64,000 nt of DNA from Snuella sedimenti (lineage in GTDB: Bacteria > Bacteroidota > Bacteroidia > Flavobacteriales > Flavobacteriaceae), in the NCBI RefSeq assembly GCF_016428595.1, contig NZ_JAELVQ010000010.1, forward strand, positions 62,001 through 126,000. The letters are read 5' to 3'. Shown here piece after piece: positions 34,705-44,413 of this stretch. Within the stretch, counting starts at the first letter, position 1; the number at the start of each line of letters is the position of its first letter. Made by a program: the position numbers and the translations under genes. The notes beneath the pieces were generated by a model, which made no database searches, was not told the DNA's origin, and saw only the letters and a program-made list of their open reading frames with translations.

Positions 34705-36972
34705 ATGGCATTTGACATCGATATGATTAAGGGTGTATACACCAAAATGGCAGAACGTGTAGATATAGCACGTGATATTGTGGGAAAACCATTAACGTTA
34801 TCTGAAAAGATTTTATATTCACATCTTTGGGATGGAAAACCTACTAAAGCACTTGTTAGAGGAAAAGATTATGTAGATTTTGCGCCAGATAGAATTGCAT
34901 GTCAAGATGCGACAGCTCAAATGGCATTATTACAGTTTATGCAAGCTGGAAAAAGTAAGGTTGCTGTACCTACAACAGTACATTGCGACCATTTAATCCA
35001 AGCTAAAGAAGGTGCTGCTAAGGATTTAATACATGCTAATAATGTAAGTAGTGAAGTATTTAACTTTTTGGAGTCTGTTTCCAATAAATATGGCATCGGG
35101 TTTTGGAAACCAGGAGCAGGTATTATACACCAAGTAGTATTAGAAAATTATGCTTTTCCTGGAGGAATGATGATTGGTACAGATTCTCATACTGTTAATG
35201 CAGGTGGTTTGGGAATGGTTGCTATAGGTGTTGGTGGAGCAGACGCAGTGGATGTTATGGCAGGAATGGCTTGGGAATTGAAATTTCCGAAATTAATAGG
35301 TGTTAAATTAACAGGTAAATTATCTGGTTGGACAGCACCTAAAGATGTTATTTTAAAAGTAGCAGAAATATTAACTGTAAAAGGTGGTACAGGTGCTATT
35401 GTTGAATATTTTGGCCCTGGGGCAACGTCGATGTCATGTACAGGAAAAGGGACCATTTGTAATATGGGAGCCGAAATTGGAGCAACAACCTCTACGTTTG
35501 GCTATGATGAGTCTATGGAGCGTTATTTACGTTCTACCGATAGAGCCGATGTAGCTGATGCTGCCAATGCAATAAAAGACTATTTAACTGCTGATGCTGA
35601 AGTTTATGAAAATCCTGAGAATTATTTCGATCAAGTTATCGAAATCAATTTATCAGAATTAGGCCCTTTATTAAACGGACCATTTACTCCAGATTTATCG
35701 ACGACTGTAGGTAAGGAAATGTCTGAAAAAGCAAAAGCTAACGACTGGCCATTGGCCGTAGAGTGGGGCTTGATTGGATCGTGTACCAATTCATCATATG
35801 AAGATTTATCCCGTGCCTCATCTGTAGCACAACAAGCGTTGGATAAAGGTTTGAAAATGAAAGCAGAATTAGGCATAAATCCTGGATCCGAGCAAGTAAG
35901 GTATACAGCAGAACGTGATGGTATTCTTGATGTTTTCGAAAAATTAGATGCTAAAATATTTACGAATGCTTGTGGACCATGTATTGGACAATGGGCAAGA
36001 TATAGCGATCCTAAAAACGCACCAAAGAATAGTATTGTACACTCATTTAACAGAAACTTTGCTAAGCGTGCCGATGGTAACCCAAACACACATGCGTTTG
36101 TTGCGTCACCAGAATTAACAGCAGCGATTGCTATTTCTGGACGTTTGGACTTTAACCCGTTAACCGATAAGCTTATCAATGAAAAGGGAGAAGAAGTAAT
36201 GTTCGATGAACCAACAGGATGGGAATTGCCGCCAAAAGGTTTTGAAGTACAAGATAATGGTTATTTAGCACCAGAAGAAGACGGGAGTAGCGTACAGGTT
36301 AATGTGGCTGAAGATTCCGAACGTTTACAGCTGTTAACCCCTTTTGAGCCTATTGGAAATACTATTACAGGAGCTAAACTATTAATTAAAGCCCTAGGAA
36401 AATGTACAACAGACCATATTAGTATGGCTGGACCTTGGTTACGTTTTAGAGGACATTTAGATAATATTGCCAATAATACATTTATTGGAGCAGTAAACGC
36501 TTTTAACGAGAAAACGAATTTTGTTAAAAATCAATTAACAGGCGAATACGGAGGCGTGCCAGATGCACAACGTGAATATAAAAAGGCAGGTGTTAAAACT
36601 GTTGTTGTTGGTGATCATAATTATGGAGAAGGTTCTTCAAGAGAGCATGCGGCCATGCAGCCAAGACATTTAGGTGTTGCCGCAGTGATCGTAAAATCGT
36701 TTGCCCGTATACACGAAACAAACCTTAAAAAGCAAGGTATGCTAGGTTTAACCTTTGCAAATGAAAATGATTATGATTTAATTCAGGAAGACGATACCTT
36801 TAACTTTTTAGATTTAAATGAATTTGCTCCAGGTAAGCAACTAACCATTGAAGTGGTACATGCCGACGGAAGCAAAGATATTGTTAAAGCAAATCACACT
36901 TATAACGAAGCTCAAATTGAGTGGTTTAATGCTGGTTCTGCCCTTAACTTAATAAAACTTCAAAATGCTTAG
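34705..36972 (+). CDS. Aconitate hydratase
   Basis: 755 residues, close to the mitochondrial-type aconitase. The three Fe-S cluster Cys appear in [11 protein letters not shown] and ACGPCIGQW; other active-site motifs are [20 protein letters not shown] and [15 protein letters not shown]. It interconverts citrate and isocitrate in the TCA cycle. The gene ends in a strong terminator; another TCA gene (mqo) lies 1 kb downstream. Confidence 0.96.
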   Translation: MAFDIDMIKGVYTKMAERVDIARDIVGKPLTLSEKILYSHLWDGKPTKALVRGKDYVDFAPDRIACQDATAQMALLQFMQAGKSKVAVPTTVHCDHLIQAKEGAAKDLIHANNVSSEVFNFLESVSNKYGIGFWKPGAGIIHQVVLENYAFPGGMMIGTDSHTVNAGGLGMVAIGVGGADAVDVMAGMAWELKFPKLIGVKLTGKLSGWTAPKDVILKVAEILTVKGGTGAIVEYFGPGATSMSCTGKGTICNMGAEIGATTSTFGYDESMERYLRSTDRADVADAANAIKDYLTADAEVYENPENYFDQVIEINLSELGPLLNGPFTPDLSTTVGKEMSEKAKANDWPLAVEWGLIGSCTNSSYEDLSRASSVAQQALDKGLKMKAELGINPGSEQVRYTAERDGILDVFEKLDAKIFTNACGPCIGQWARYSDPKNAPKNSIVHSFNRNFAKRADGNPNTHAFVASPELTAAIAISGRLDFNPLTDKLINEKGEEVMFDEPTGWELPPKGFEVQDNGYLAPEEDGSSVQVNVAEDSERLQLLTPFEPIGNTITGAKLLIKALGKCTTDHISMAGPWLRFRGHLDNIANNTFIGAVNAFNEKTNFVKNQLTGEYGGVPDAQREYKKAGVKTVVVGDHNYGEGSSREHAAMQPRHLGVAAVIVKSFARIHETNLKKQGMLGLTFANENDYDLIQEDDTFNFLDLNEFAPGKQLTIEVVHADGSKDIVKANHTYNEAQIEWFNAGSALNLIKLQNA

Positions 36973-36995
36973 TAATTGCACTTGCATTTAATGAT

Positions 36996-37028
36996 AAAAA
37001 AATCCAGCTAGAAACAGCTGGATTTTTT
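36996..37028 (+). terminator. Terminator after aconitase
   Basis: AAAAAATCCAGCT and AGCTGGATTTTTT with loop AGAAAC. Confidence 0.9.
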
Positions 37029-37082
37029 GTTTTATGCCAATGTTAAAATCAATATAATTGTATTTTTACTAAAATTTGATAT

Positions 37083-37856
37083 ATGAATTCCAGAGCAGAT
37101 CAATTAAAGGCTTTCGATAGATTATTAACCATCATGGATGAATTGCGTGAGCAGTGTCCCTGGGATAAGAAGCAAACAATGGAAAGTTTGCGACACCTTA
37201 CCATAGAGGAAACCTACGAACTTGGTGATGCTATTTTGGACAACGATTTACAAGAAGTAAAAAAGGAACTTGGAGATGTTTTACTCCATATTGTTTTCTA
37301 CGCTAAAATTGGAAGCGAAACAAAGACTTTTGATATTGCCGATGTGTGTAATGGTATTTGTGAAAAGTTAATAAGCAGGCATCCCCATATCTATGGAGAT
37401 GTTACGGTTAACAACGAAGAAGATGTTAAGCGTAATTGGGAAAAATTAAAGCTAAAAGAAGGGAAAAAGAGTGTTTTGGAGGGCGTTCCAACTAGTCTCC
37501 CAGCACTGGTAAAGGCAAATAGAATTCAGGAGAAAGTTGCAGGAGTAGGTTTCGATTGGGAGGCACCACATCAAGTTTGGGAAAAGGTAGAAGAAGAGCT
37601 CAGTGAATTAAAAGAAGAGGTTAAAGTTGGTAATGCAGACCGTATGGAAAGCGAATTTGGAGATGTGCTATTTTCAATGGTAAACTATGCTCGATTTTTA
37701 AATATAAACCCAGAGAATGCTTTAGAGCGTACAAATAAGAAATTCTCTAAGAGATTTCAATACCTCGAAGCTAAAGCTAAAAACTTAAATAAACCATTAA
37801 AGGATATGACCCTTGCCGAGATGGATGTGTTTTGGGAAGAAGCTAAAAAACTTTAA
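37083..37856 (+). CDS. mazG: Nucleoside triphosphate pyrophosphohydrolase MazG
   Basis: 257 residues with two tandem MazG domains. The first carries CPWDKKQTMESLRHLTIEETYEL and ELGDVLLHIVFYA, the second EELSELKEEV and EFGDVLFSMVNYARF. It hydrolyses NTPs to NMP and pyrophosphate, cleaning the nucleotide pool and, in E. coli, modulating ppGpp. Single gene between the aconitase terminator and mqo. Confidence 0.94.
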   Translation: MNSRADQLKAFDRLLTIMDELREQCPWDKKQTMESLRHLTIEETYELGDAILDNDLQEVKKELGDVLLHIVFYAKIGSETKTFDIADVCNGICEKLISRHPHIYGDVTVNNEEDVKRNWEKLKLKEGKKSVLEGVPTSLPALVKANRIQEKVAGVGFDWEAPHQVWEKVEEELSELKEEVKVGNADRMESEFGDVLFSMVNYARFLNINPENALERTNKKFSKRFQYLEAKAKNLNKPLKDMTLAEMDVFWEEAKKL

Positions 37857-37988
37857 TAGGCTTTGAAAAAATAGTTTTTGAGTGGTTGTAATTTTATCAT
37901 ATTTATAAATAGTATCCCACTATTATTTTAATAGTTTAAAATCAAAAATATTGCAATAAACAACGATTCTAATATTTTTATAAACAAC

Positions 37989-37996
37989 TATCTTTG
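37989..37996 (+). promoter_or_regulatory. -7 element of mqo
   Basis: TATCTTTG, 30 bases before the ATG at 38027. It overlaps the in-frame TTG at 37994, which therefore cannot be the start. Confidence 0.65.
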
Positions 37997-38026
37997 CAGC
38001 CAATTATTAAAATCAAGGCTTCAAAA

Positions 38027-39379
38027 ATGGCTAAAACAATAAAACATTCAGAGTTTGTACTTATAGGTGGAGGTATAATGAGTGCTACTTTAGCAATATT
38101 GCTTTTTGAAAAATTTCCCGGAAAAAAAATCACTATCATTGAAAAGCTTCCAAAAATGGCGGAGGAAAGTTCGGAAGCGTGGAATAATGCTGGAACTGGA
38201 CATGCGGGTAATTGTGAGTTAAACTATACACCAGAAAAAAAGGGGACAATAGATCCCCAAAAGGCTATTACAATTGCTGAGCAATTTCAGGAAACTCTTG
38301 GTTTTTGGAGGGATTGTGCTGAAAAAGGCTATATTAACAATATTTCTAAATGTATACATTCCGTCCCCCATATTAGCTTTGTTCAAGGGAAAAAGGATAT
38401 CGCCTTTTTAGAAAAAAGATGGCAGGTTTTAAAAGAGATTTCCCATTTTAAGGATATGATTTTCTCTAAGGACGTTGAAGAAATAAAGCAGTGGGTTCCA
38501 TTGATGATGGACGGGCGATCGGGTAAAGCGAAAGATGTGGCAGCTACATACTTTGAGGACGGTTATGATGTTAATTTTGGAGAAATTGCCGATCAAATTT
38601 TTCGTTTTTTGGCGAAGCAAGATAATGTACAATTGCTAAACCACAGTAATGTTTACAATTTACAGCAAACAAACAATAAGCGTTGGTTGTTAAGTGTTAA
38701 GGGACAGAATGTAGGTAGGCATTGGAAATTGGTTACAAACTATCTTTTCATAGGAGCCGGTGGAGGTACTTTGCCATTACTGGAAAAATCGAATATAAAA
38801 GAAGCCAAAGGTTATGGCGGTTTTCCTATAAGCGGTTTATGGCTGCGTTGTACAAATCCAGAAATCATTGAAAAACATGAGGCTAAGGTATATGGAAAAG
38901 CCAAAAAAGGGTCGCCTCCAATGTCGGTGCCGCACATGGATACCCGCATGATCAATGGACGAAAGGAATTACTGTTTGGTCCCTTTGCGGGCTTCACTAC
39001 CAAGTTTTTAAAACATGGTTCCATGTTTGATTTACCACGGTCCGTTGAGTTCGATAATATTATGAGCCTTTTAGGGGCAGGGTACCAAAACTTACCATTA
39101 GTTAAGTACCTTGTTAAGCAGGTGAGCTTGAGTTTTAAAGACCGTATGGAGATGTTACGTGAATTTTATCCAGAGGCTAATGATGATGATTGGAAAATGG
39201 TAGTGGCTGGACAGCGCGTACAAATTATTAAACGGAATAAAAAAGGGTTTGGTAAGTTGGAATTTGGTACGGAAATCATAGTGTCTAAAGATAAAACAAT
39301 TGCAGCACTTTTAGGAGCTTCACCAGGAGCCTCTACTTCGTATTCCGTAATGAAAAATGTTCTTGAAAAATGTTTTTAA
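38027..39379 (+). CDS. mqo: Malate:quinone oxidoreductase
   Basis: Mqo oxidises malate to oxaloacetate at the membrane and reduces quinone. From ATG 38027 the protein has 450 residues, somewhat shorter than the usual 490-500. FAD-binding GGGIMSATLAILL near the N-terminus is followed by the signature SSEAWNNAGTGHAGNCELNYTPE-type segment, and GAGGGTLPLL and GASPGAST near the end. Confidence 0.92.
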   Translation: MAKTIKHSEFVLIGGGIMSATLAILLFEKFPGKKITIIEKLPKMAEESSEAWNNAGTGHAGNCELNYTPEKKGTIDPQKAITIAEQFQETLGFWRDCAEKGYINNISKCIHSVPHISFVQGKKDIAFLEKRWQVLKEISHFKDMIFSKDVEEIKQWVPLMMDGRSGKAKDVAATYFEDGYDVNFGEIADQIFRFLAKQDNVQLLNHSNVYNLQQTNNKRWLLSVKGQNVGRHWKLVTNYLFIGAGGGTLPLLEKSNIKEAKGYGGFPISGLWLRCTNPEIIEKHEAKVYGKAKKGSPPMSVPHMDTRMINGRKELLFGPFAGFTTKFLKHGSMFDLPRSVEFDNIMSLLGAGYQNLPLVKYLVKQVSLSFKDRMEMLREFYPEANDDDWKMVVAGQRVQIIKRNKKGFGKLEFGTEIIVSKDKTIAALLGASPGASTSYSVMKNVLEKCF

Positions 39380-39387
39380 TCAAAAAG

Positions 39388-39448
39388 AATTCCTCGAGGC
39401 TCTCCCTCAGAGTTTCCAGTGAACTTGTCATTCTGGCGGAGGGAATCC
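39388..39448. repeat. Degenerate REP-like intergenic repeat
   Basis: ATTCCTC on the left and GAGGGAAT on the right bracket a GC-richer stretch (CTTGTCATTCTGGCGGAGGG) unlike the surrounding DNA. This type of TGTCATTC-containing dispersed repeat is common between flavobacterial genes. Only one copy is in this window. Confidence 0.4.
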
Positions 39449-39452
39449 AAAT

Positions 39453-39484
39453 AAAAGCGGTTGGCGTTTAAATCAACCGCTTTT
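39453..39484. terminator. Bidirectional terminator between mqo and the DUF349 gene
   Basis: AAAAGCGGTTG (39453-39463) and CAACCGCTTTT (39474-39484): an 11-bp stem with a 10-base loop and T tracts in both directions, between convergent genes. Confidence 0.85.
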
Positions 39485-39498
39485 GATGGCTGTATATT

Positions 39499-41580
39499 TT
39501 AATAAAGTTCCTTTATTTTTTTTAGTTTAGATTTCCAAAGTTTTAAGGATTCTTTGTGCGCTTTAATATTGTTAAGTACTTCCTTAACGAGAGGATTATC
39601 GTCATCAACGTTTGTGAAAAACTGTAAATTGTTCTCTAATTGATTGATTTGATTTTTTGTTTCGTCAATTTTTTTGCGAATAAAAGAACGTTCGTTATCT
39701 AAGTTGCTAGTGTCATCAGAATCTCCGCTATTTAAGTTCTCTAATTTGTTTTCAAACTTGATCATTTCAATTTCATTCTTACCCATTTTTAAACTGGATA
39801 ACAATTCATCTATAGCTTTATTAAATTTACCTTCGATATAACGTTTGTCGTTTGGTACTCTGCCTAAATCTTTCCATTGATTTATATAGGTTTTTATTGT
39901 ATCCAAATCTGCAGATCTATCACCAGATAATTTTAAGTTTTTTAAGATATCTAAAAGCTCATGCTTTTTATTAAAGGCTTCTAGGTGTTCCTTACTGGCA
40001 GCATTTTTAATGGCATGTAACCTGTCGAAGTAATGGTTGCAGGCAGTTTTAAATTGTTTCCAAATTTTATCACTGTCTTTACGAGGTACATGACCAATTT
40101 TTTTCCAATCACTTTGGATTTTTTTCATCAAAGAGGTGGTTACCTCAAAGTCTTCACTGTCTTTATTGTCCTCTGCTATTTTAACAAGTTCTAATTTCTT
40201 TTGAAGATTGTTGTATTGTTCCTTTTTTAAGTTCTTATAAAAAGCATTTTTCTGGCGGTTAAAACGTCTTACAGCATCTTTAAATTTTGCCCAAGTACTT
40301 TCGTTTACTTTTAAAGGTACTTTTCCCGCATTGAAAAAGTCGTTTCGTAAACTTTCAACTTCCTTAATTTTCTTTTGCCAACCATTATGGGAGCTAGCTC
40401 CTTGCTCATTTATGGCTTCTATACCGGCAATGATTTCGAGTTTTTTATCGAGATTTTTTTCATAAACTTTATCAAGATCTTGATAGTATACTTGCCGTTT
40501 GTCGTTAATGACCTTTGTTGCCGTTTTAAAGCGTTGCCAGATGGTTTCACGATGTTCTTTGCTTACTGGTCCTAACTCCTCTTTCCACATTTTGTGAAGC
40601 TCTTGTAGCTCTCTAAAGGCGCGTAATACATTGTCGTCTTTGGCCAATTCTTCGGCACGCTCAATGATTTTAAGTTTTTTATCTAAATTGTGCTTAAAGT
40701 CTAGATCCCTTAAATCACGATTTAAATGTAAGAAATCGTAAAACATTTCTACATGATGGTGGTAGCTATTCCATGCATTGTTGTATTTGTCTCTTGGAAT
40801 AGGGCCTGTATTTCTCCAACGTTCTTGTAGCTCTTTAAAATGCTTATATGTAGTGTTTATGTTTTCTTCAACGTTGATAAGCCCCTTGAGTTCTTCAATA
40901 ATTTCAAGTTTAGTTGCTAAATTTTGTTTTAGGTTTTTCTCTATGTTCTTATAGTGCTCATTAAGTTTAGCACGGTAATTTCTATAGGCTTCTTTATAAC
41001 GTTTTTGGATAGGAGATGAATAGTAGAAATCAATTTCGTTCCCACCGTCATTTAAAAATTCTTCTTTTTTTTCATCGAGCAGTGCCTGAAATTTAGTTTT
41101 AAATTCAGAGTTTATACTCTCGACATGCGATTTTATAGCTTGTACTTTTTCTTTTTTTAGAAGGTGTTCAAGTTCTATAGCTAGGGATTCAAGAGACATT
41201 TTGTCGTATTCCTTAACCTCAATAGTATGGCGCTCTTTATTGCCTTCATCTTCAGCGTCTTCGGCATTCGATTCATCTATTTCATTGAGAACTTCATCGT
41301 GTCCTTCTTCTTCTTCTTCTTCTTCCTCTTTTTCTTTATCTGTGTTATTGGAAGTTGCGGTTTTATCAGAAGTGTTTGGTGTGGAATCTGTCTGAGTAGT
41401 ATGGGCAGAAGTATTGTTTTCAGTTACAGTTTCAAGATTGTTATCTTCAACTATATCTATTTCTGCGTCCTTCTTTTCAACTTGGGAAGTATTCGTCACA
41501 TCGTCATTATTAGATGGATTTGCAGGGGTATTAACGCTTTCGTTTTCTTCTGCTTTTTGCGTATTGTTTATCTCAGACAT
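39499..41580 (-). CDS. DUF349 repeat protein
   Basis: 693 residues. The first about 120 are acidic, low-complexity and probably disordered, with a run of eight Glu (encoded by repeated GAA/GAG). The rest is helical and contains about six DUF349 units of roughly 70 residues, each with a W-k-x-x-G-x-V/I-P-r-x-x-x-d/n-x-x-W pattern (for example ERWRNTGPIPRDKYNNAW). Cytosolic; function unknown. It has its own promoter. Confidence 0.88.
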   Translation of the reverse strand: MSEINNTQKAEENESVNTPANPSNNDDVTNTSQVEKKDAEIDIVEDNNLETVTENNTSAHTTQTDSTPNTSDKTATSNNTDKEKEEEEEEEEGHDEVLNEIDESNAEDAEDEGNKERHTIEVKEYDKMSLESLAIELEHLLKKEKVQAIKSHVESINSEFKTKFQALLDEKKEEFLNDGGNEIDFYYSSPIQKRYKEAYRNYRAKLNEHYKNIEKNLKQNLATKLEIIEELKGLINVEENINTTYKHFKELQERWRNTGPIPRDKYNNAWNSYHHHVEMFYDFLHLNRDLRDLDFKHNLDKKLKIIERAEELAKDDNVLRAFRELQELHKMWKEELGPVSKEHRETIWQRFKTATKVINDKRQVYYQDLDKVYEKNLDKKLEIIAGIEAINEQGASSHNGWQKKIKEVESLRNDFFNAGKVPLKVNESTWAKFKDAVRRFNRQKNAFYKNLKKEQYNNLQKKLELVKIAEDNKDSEDFEVTTSLMKKIQSDWKKIGHVPRKDSDKIWKQFKTACNHYFDRLHAIKNAASKEHLEAFNKKHELLDILKNLKLSGDRSADLDTIKTYINQWKDLGRVPNDKRYIEGKFNKAIDELLSSLKMGKNEIEMIKFENKLENLNSGDSDDTSNLDNERSFIRKKIDETKNQINQLENNLQFFTNVDDDNPLVKEVLNNIKAHKESLKLWKSKLKKIKELY

Positions 41581-41618
41581 TTTAAAAATGTTTAGGTTCG
41601 TTAAATTTCTTTAAAGCT

Positions 41619-41649
41619 TAAATATACTAACAACTCTATATATTTACAA
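41619..41649 (-). promoter_or_regulatory. Promoter of the DUF349 gene
   Basis: On the reverse strand, TTG (41649-41647), 20 bases and TATATTTA (41626-41619), one base off the -7 consensus. Confidence 0.5.
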
Positions 41650-41689
41650 AGGAGTAGCTATGTTTTAATAATTAATTTATTTGTTTTAA

Positions 41690-42430
41690 TTAGGAATTCC
41701 ATATAGACCAAGCTTTTTCGGCCTGAAATTGTAACATGGATAAGCCGTTAACGGTTGTGGCGCATTGCGCTTTTCCAAGTTTAAGAAATTTAGTCTCTTC
41801 TGGATTGTAAATTAAATCGAATAATATGTGTTTGTCGGTAATGGCATCGTATGGAATATCCGGGCAATTATCAATATTTGGGAAGGTACCTAAAGGTGTA
41901 CAGTTTATAATGAGTTGATGTGATTTAATATCATTTTCTGTCAATGAAGCATACGTGAAATCTATTCCTTTTGAAGCTTTTCTGGAAACATAGCTAGTAT
42001 GTATGCCCAGTTTTTTAAGACTGTAGGCAATAGCCTTACTAGCGCCACCTGTACCTAATATTAAGGCATTTTTATGGTGTGGCTTTAAAAAGGGTTTTAG
42101 AGATTTTTTAAATCCGTAGCAATCGGTGTTGTAGCCAATTAGTTTTCCTTTTTTTGTGATCTTAATTGTGTTTACTGCACCAATGGCCTTTGCTTTTTTG
42201 TTTACTTTGTCTAGATAGGGTATGACTTGTTCTTTATAGGGGATGGTTACATTTAGACCTTTTAATCCTTCTGTATTTTTAATTATTTCAGGAAATAAGT
42301 CGATCGATTCTATATCGAAATTCTCGTAGGTTGTATTTGTTATTTGTTCTTCTTCAAACTTTAGTTTAAAATATGTTTTTGAAAATGAATATGAAATATT
42401 CTTACCTAATAGACCTAATTTTTTAATCAT
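41690..42430 (-). CDS. aroE: Shikimate dehydrogenase
   Basis: AroE reduces 3-dehydroshikimate with NADPH in aromatic amino-acid synthesis. From ATG 42430 the protein has 246 residues: GLLGKNISYSFSKTYF (substrate site), NVTIPYKE with the catalytic Lys, GAVNTI, NTDCYGF and the GTGGASKAIA cofactor loop. An upstream in-frame ATG at 42463 would add 11 residues inside the previous gene. The chosen start overlaps the DUF368 stop by eight bases, a translational coupling arrangement. Confidence 0.93.
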   Translation of the reverse strand: MIKKLGLLGKNISYSFSKTYFKLKFEEEQITNTTYENFDIESIDLFPEIIKNTEGLKGLNVTIPYKEQVIPYLDKVNKKAKAIGAVNTIKITKKGKLIGYNTDCYGFKKSLKPFLKPHHKNALILGTGGASKAIAYSLKKLGIHTSYVSRKASKGIDFTYASLTENDIKSHQLIINCTPLGTFPNIDNCPDIPYDAITDKHILFDLIYNPEETKFLKLGKAQCATTVNGLSMLQFQAEKAWSIWNS

Positions 42431-43442
42431 GTATTTTTCTGGTTTTTTGTCCATAAATTTCAAGTGCTAGCACAATGGCTATTCCCAGTATTATAAAGCC
42501 GATGGCGTAATAGGTTTCTGCATGTAATTCTGGGATATACCGCTTGTAGTTCGCTATTATTTTTTCTCCTGTAGAATCCAGTAGAAAGCTACCGTTAGCT
42601 TGTACTTTATAAATTGTTTTTTTCCAAGGCCATACTACGCCTAAAGAGCCTATAATAAAACCTATGATAACAGATAGCGTAATACTTTTATAGTGTTTTA
42701 AAATGTAATTTAACAGATGGGAAAAAGTTACTAGCCCAGTAACCGATCCTAATGTGAAAACAGCCAAAACTTTAAGCATTCGCATGCGTTCCACTTTGTC
42801 AATGAAACTAAAATCGCCTTTAATGATTTCGTAAAATGTATCGTACAGAGCATTAACGGAATCAACCAAAAGAAGGACATAGTTTCCAAGAAGGATTAAA
42901 ATAAAAGAACCTGAAAAGCCAGGAAGGGTCATGCCCGATACACTTATGATTCCACAAAAAAAAACAAACCACAAATTGTCATTCTCTTTAGCTGGATTCA
43001 AAAAGCTAATGCTTACACCAATTATGATACCTATTGCCAAAGACGTATATGTTTTATAGTTCCAATCCCTAAAATCTTTATTTATATAATAGATAGAACC
43101 AATGATCATCCCAAAAAACACACTCCATACATAGAGTTCGTAATGCTTGATAAGGTAATCTAAAACCTTGGATACACTAAAGTAGCTTACAACCATACCA
43201 AAAAGGAGTAAGCTTAAAAAGCGACCATTAATATAGTTGTAAAAGCTTTTAAACCTTCCGTTTATGAGTAGTTTAAAGGCTTTTCTGTTTATTTTTTGTA
43301 GCGAATAAATAAATTCTTCATAAAAACCGGCAACAAAAGCAACAACACCGCCAGAAACACCGGGAACCTTATTGGCCGCTCCCATGCCTAACCCTTTGAG
43401 AATTAGAAATATTCTATCGGTAAATGTTCTGGTACTTTGCAT
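42423..43442 (-). CDS. DUF368 undecaprenyl-phosphate translocase (PopT-like), copy 2
   Basis: 339 residues with about nine membrane helices. The family signatures are KGLGMGAANKVPGVSGG, GSFILILLGNYVLLL and SHLLNYILKHYKSITLSVIIG. Members (PopT) return undecaprenyl phosphate across the inner membrane for cell-wall synthesis. It lies two bases downstream of a paralogue and overlaps aroE. Confidence 0.85.
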   Translation of the reverse strand: MQSTRTFTDRIFLILKGLGMGAANKVPGVSGGVVAFVAGFYEEFIYSLQKINRKAFKLLINGRFKSFYNYINGRFLSLLLFGMVVSYFSVSKVLDYLIKHYELYVWSVFFGMIIGSIYYINKDFRDWNYKTYTSLAIGIIIGVSISFLNPAKENDNLWFVFFCGIISVSGMTLPGFSGSFILILLGNYVLLLVDSVNALYDTFYEIIKGDFSFIDKVERMRMLKVLAVFTLGSVTGLVTFSHLLNYILKHYKSITLSVIIGFIIGSLGVVWPWKKTIYKVQANGSFLLDSTGEKIIANYKRYIPELHAETYYAIGFIILGIAIVLALEIYGQKTRKIHD

Positions 43443-43444
43443 TG

Positions 43445-44362
43445 TTATTTTTTAGATCCTAATTTTTCAAGAATAAAAATAGTTAAAAATCCTAGAATCA
43501 TTAAGGTTATAGCGAATCCAATTTGGTGCTCTCCACTAAAAGTATAAGGTGATACACTTTCTTGTAGGAGAGGTGTTTTTACACCTTTTGTGTTGGTGTG
43601 CCAAGCAATGGTTTCCTTCCAGGGCCAAACTTTATTTAAGGATCCAAATATGAAACCTGTAAGTAAAGCCAATGTAATATTATGGTAATGCTTGAAAAGC
43701 CATTTTAAAATATGACTAAAACTGAGCAAGCCAAAAACTGCACCAGCAATGAAAATGAATAATTTTTTTATGTCAAAATCATGAATGGCATCACTTAGTG
43801 TTTTGTATGCCCCAAGAATGATAAGGATGAAAGATCCTGAAATACCGGGTAATATCATAGCACAAATAGCAATTGCTCCGGCAAAAAACAGGAACGAACC
43901 ATTGGTACTCTCACTAATTATAGGAAGAGCACTAATATAGTAAGCAAGAGCACTACCAATAACCAATGCTATTACAGTGCGGATATTCCACTTGGTAATT
44001 TGTTTGCCAACATAATAAATACTGGCGATAATAAGACCAAAAAAGAAAGACCAAATTAGGACGGGGTGGTATTCTAATAAATATTTAGCTATTCTCATAA
44101 AAGAAACATAGCTAATAATAATTCCAATTAGAAGTGCTGCAATAAAGTTTCCATTTAACTGTGCCCAAAATGGTTTAATACCTTTACTGAACAGTGTTTT
44201 AAAAAGTGAGGCGTTTACATTGCTAATAGTTTCAATGAGTTCTTCGTAGATACCTGATATAAAAGCGATTGTTCCTCCTGAGACACCTGGAACAGCATCG
44301 GCAGCACCCATGGCTAGACCTTTTAAAGTAATGGTTAAGTAGTTGGATAAACGTCGTTGCAT
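43445..44362 (-). CDS. DUF368 undecaprenyl-phosphate translocase (PopT-like), copy 1
   Basis: 305 residues with the same architecture: KGLAMGAADAVPGVSGG, GISGSFILIILGAYKTL and SHILKWLFKHYHNITLALLTG. It is the first gene of the DUF368-DUF368-aroE operon. The two paralogues differ in one conserved position of the first loop (AADAVPG against AANKVPG), which may reflect different roles or a heteromer. Confidence 0.88.
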   Translation of the reverse strand: MQRRLSNYLTITLKGLAMGAADAVPGVSGGTIAFISGIYEELIETISNVNASLFKTLFSKGIKPFWAQLNGNFIAALLIGIIISYVSFMRIAKYLLEYHPVLIWSFFFGLIIASIYYVGKQITKWNIRTVIALVIGSALAYYISALPIISESTNGSFLFFAGAIAICAMILPGISGSFILIILGAYKTLSDAIHDFDIKKLFIFIAGAVFGLLSFSHILKWLFKHYHNITLALLTGFIFGSLNKVWPWKETIAWHTNTKGVKTPLLQESVSPYTFSGEHQIGFAITLMILGFLTIFILEKLGSKK

Positions 44363-44413
44363 ATTTTGATTTTAACAAAAAATCAAAGGTATGCATTTTA
44401 ATGAAACGTTAGC

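Noticed and set aside
37994-38026. TTG start giving 11 more residues on Mqo
   Set aside because: The TTG is part of the -7 element TATCTTTG, so it is upstream of the transcription start.
41227-41595. 122-codon forward ORF
   Set aside because: It is the antisense of the acidic N-terminus of the DUF349 gene; its Phe/Ser-rich sequence is the mirror of Glu/Asp codons.
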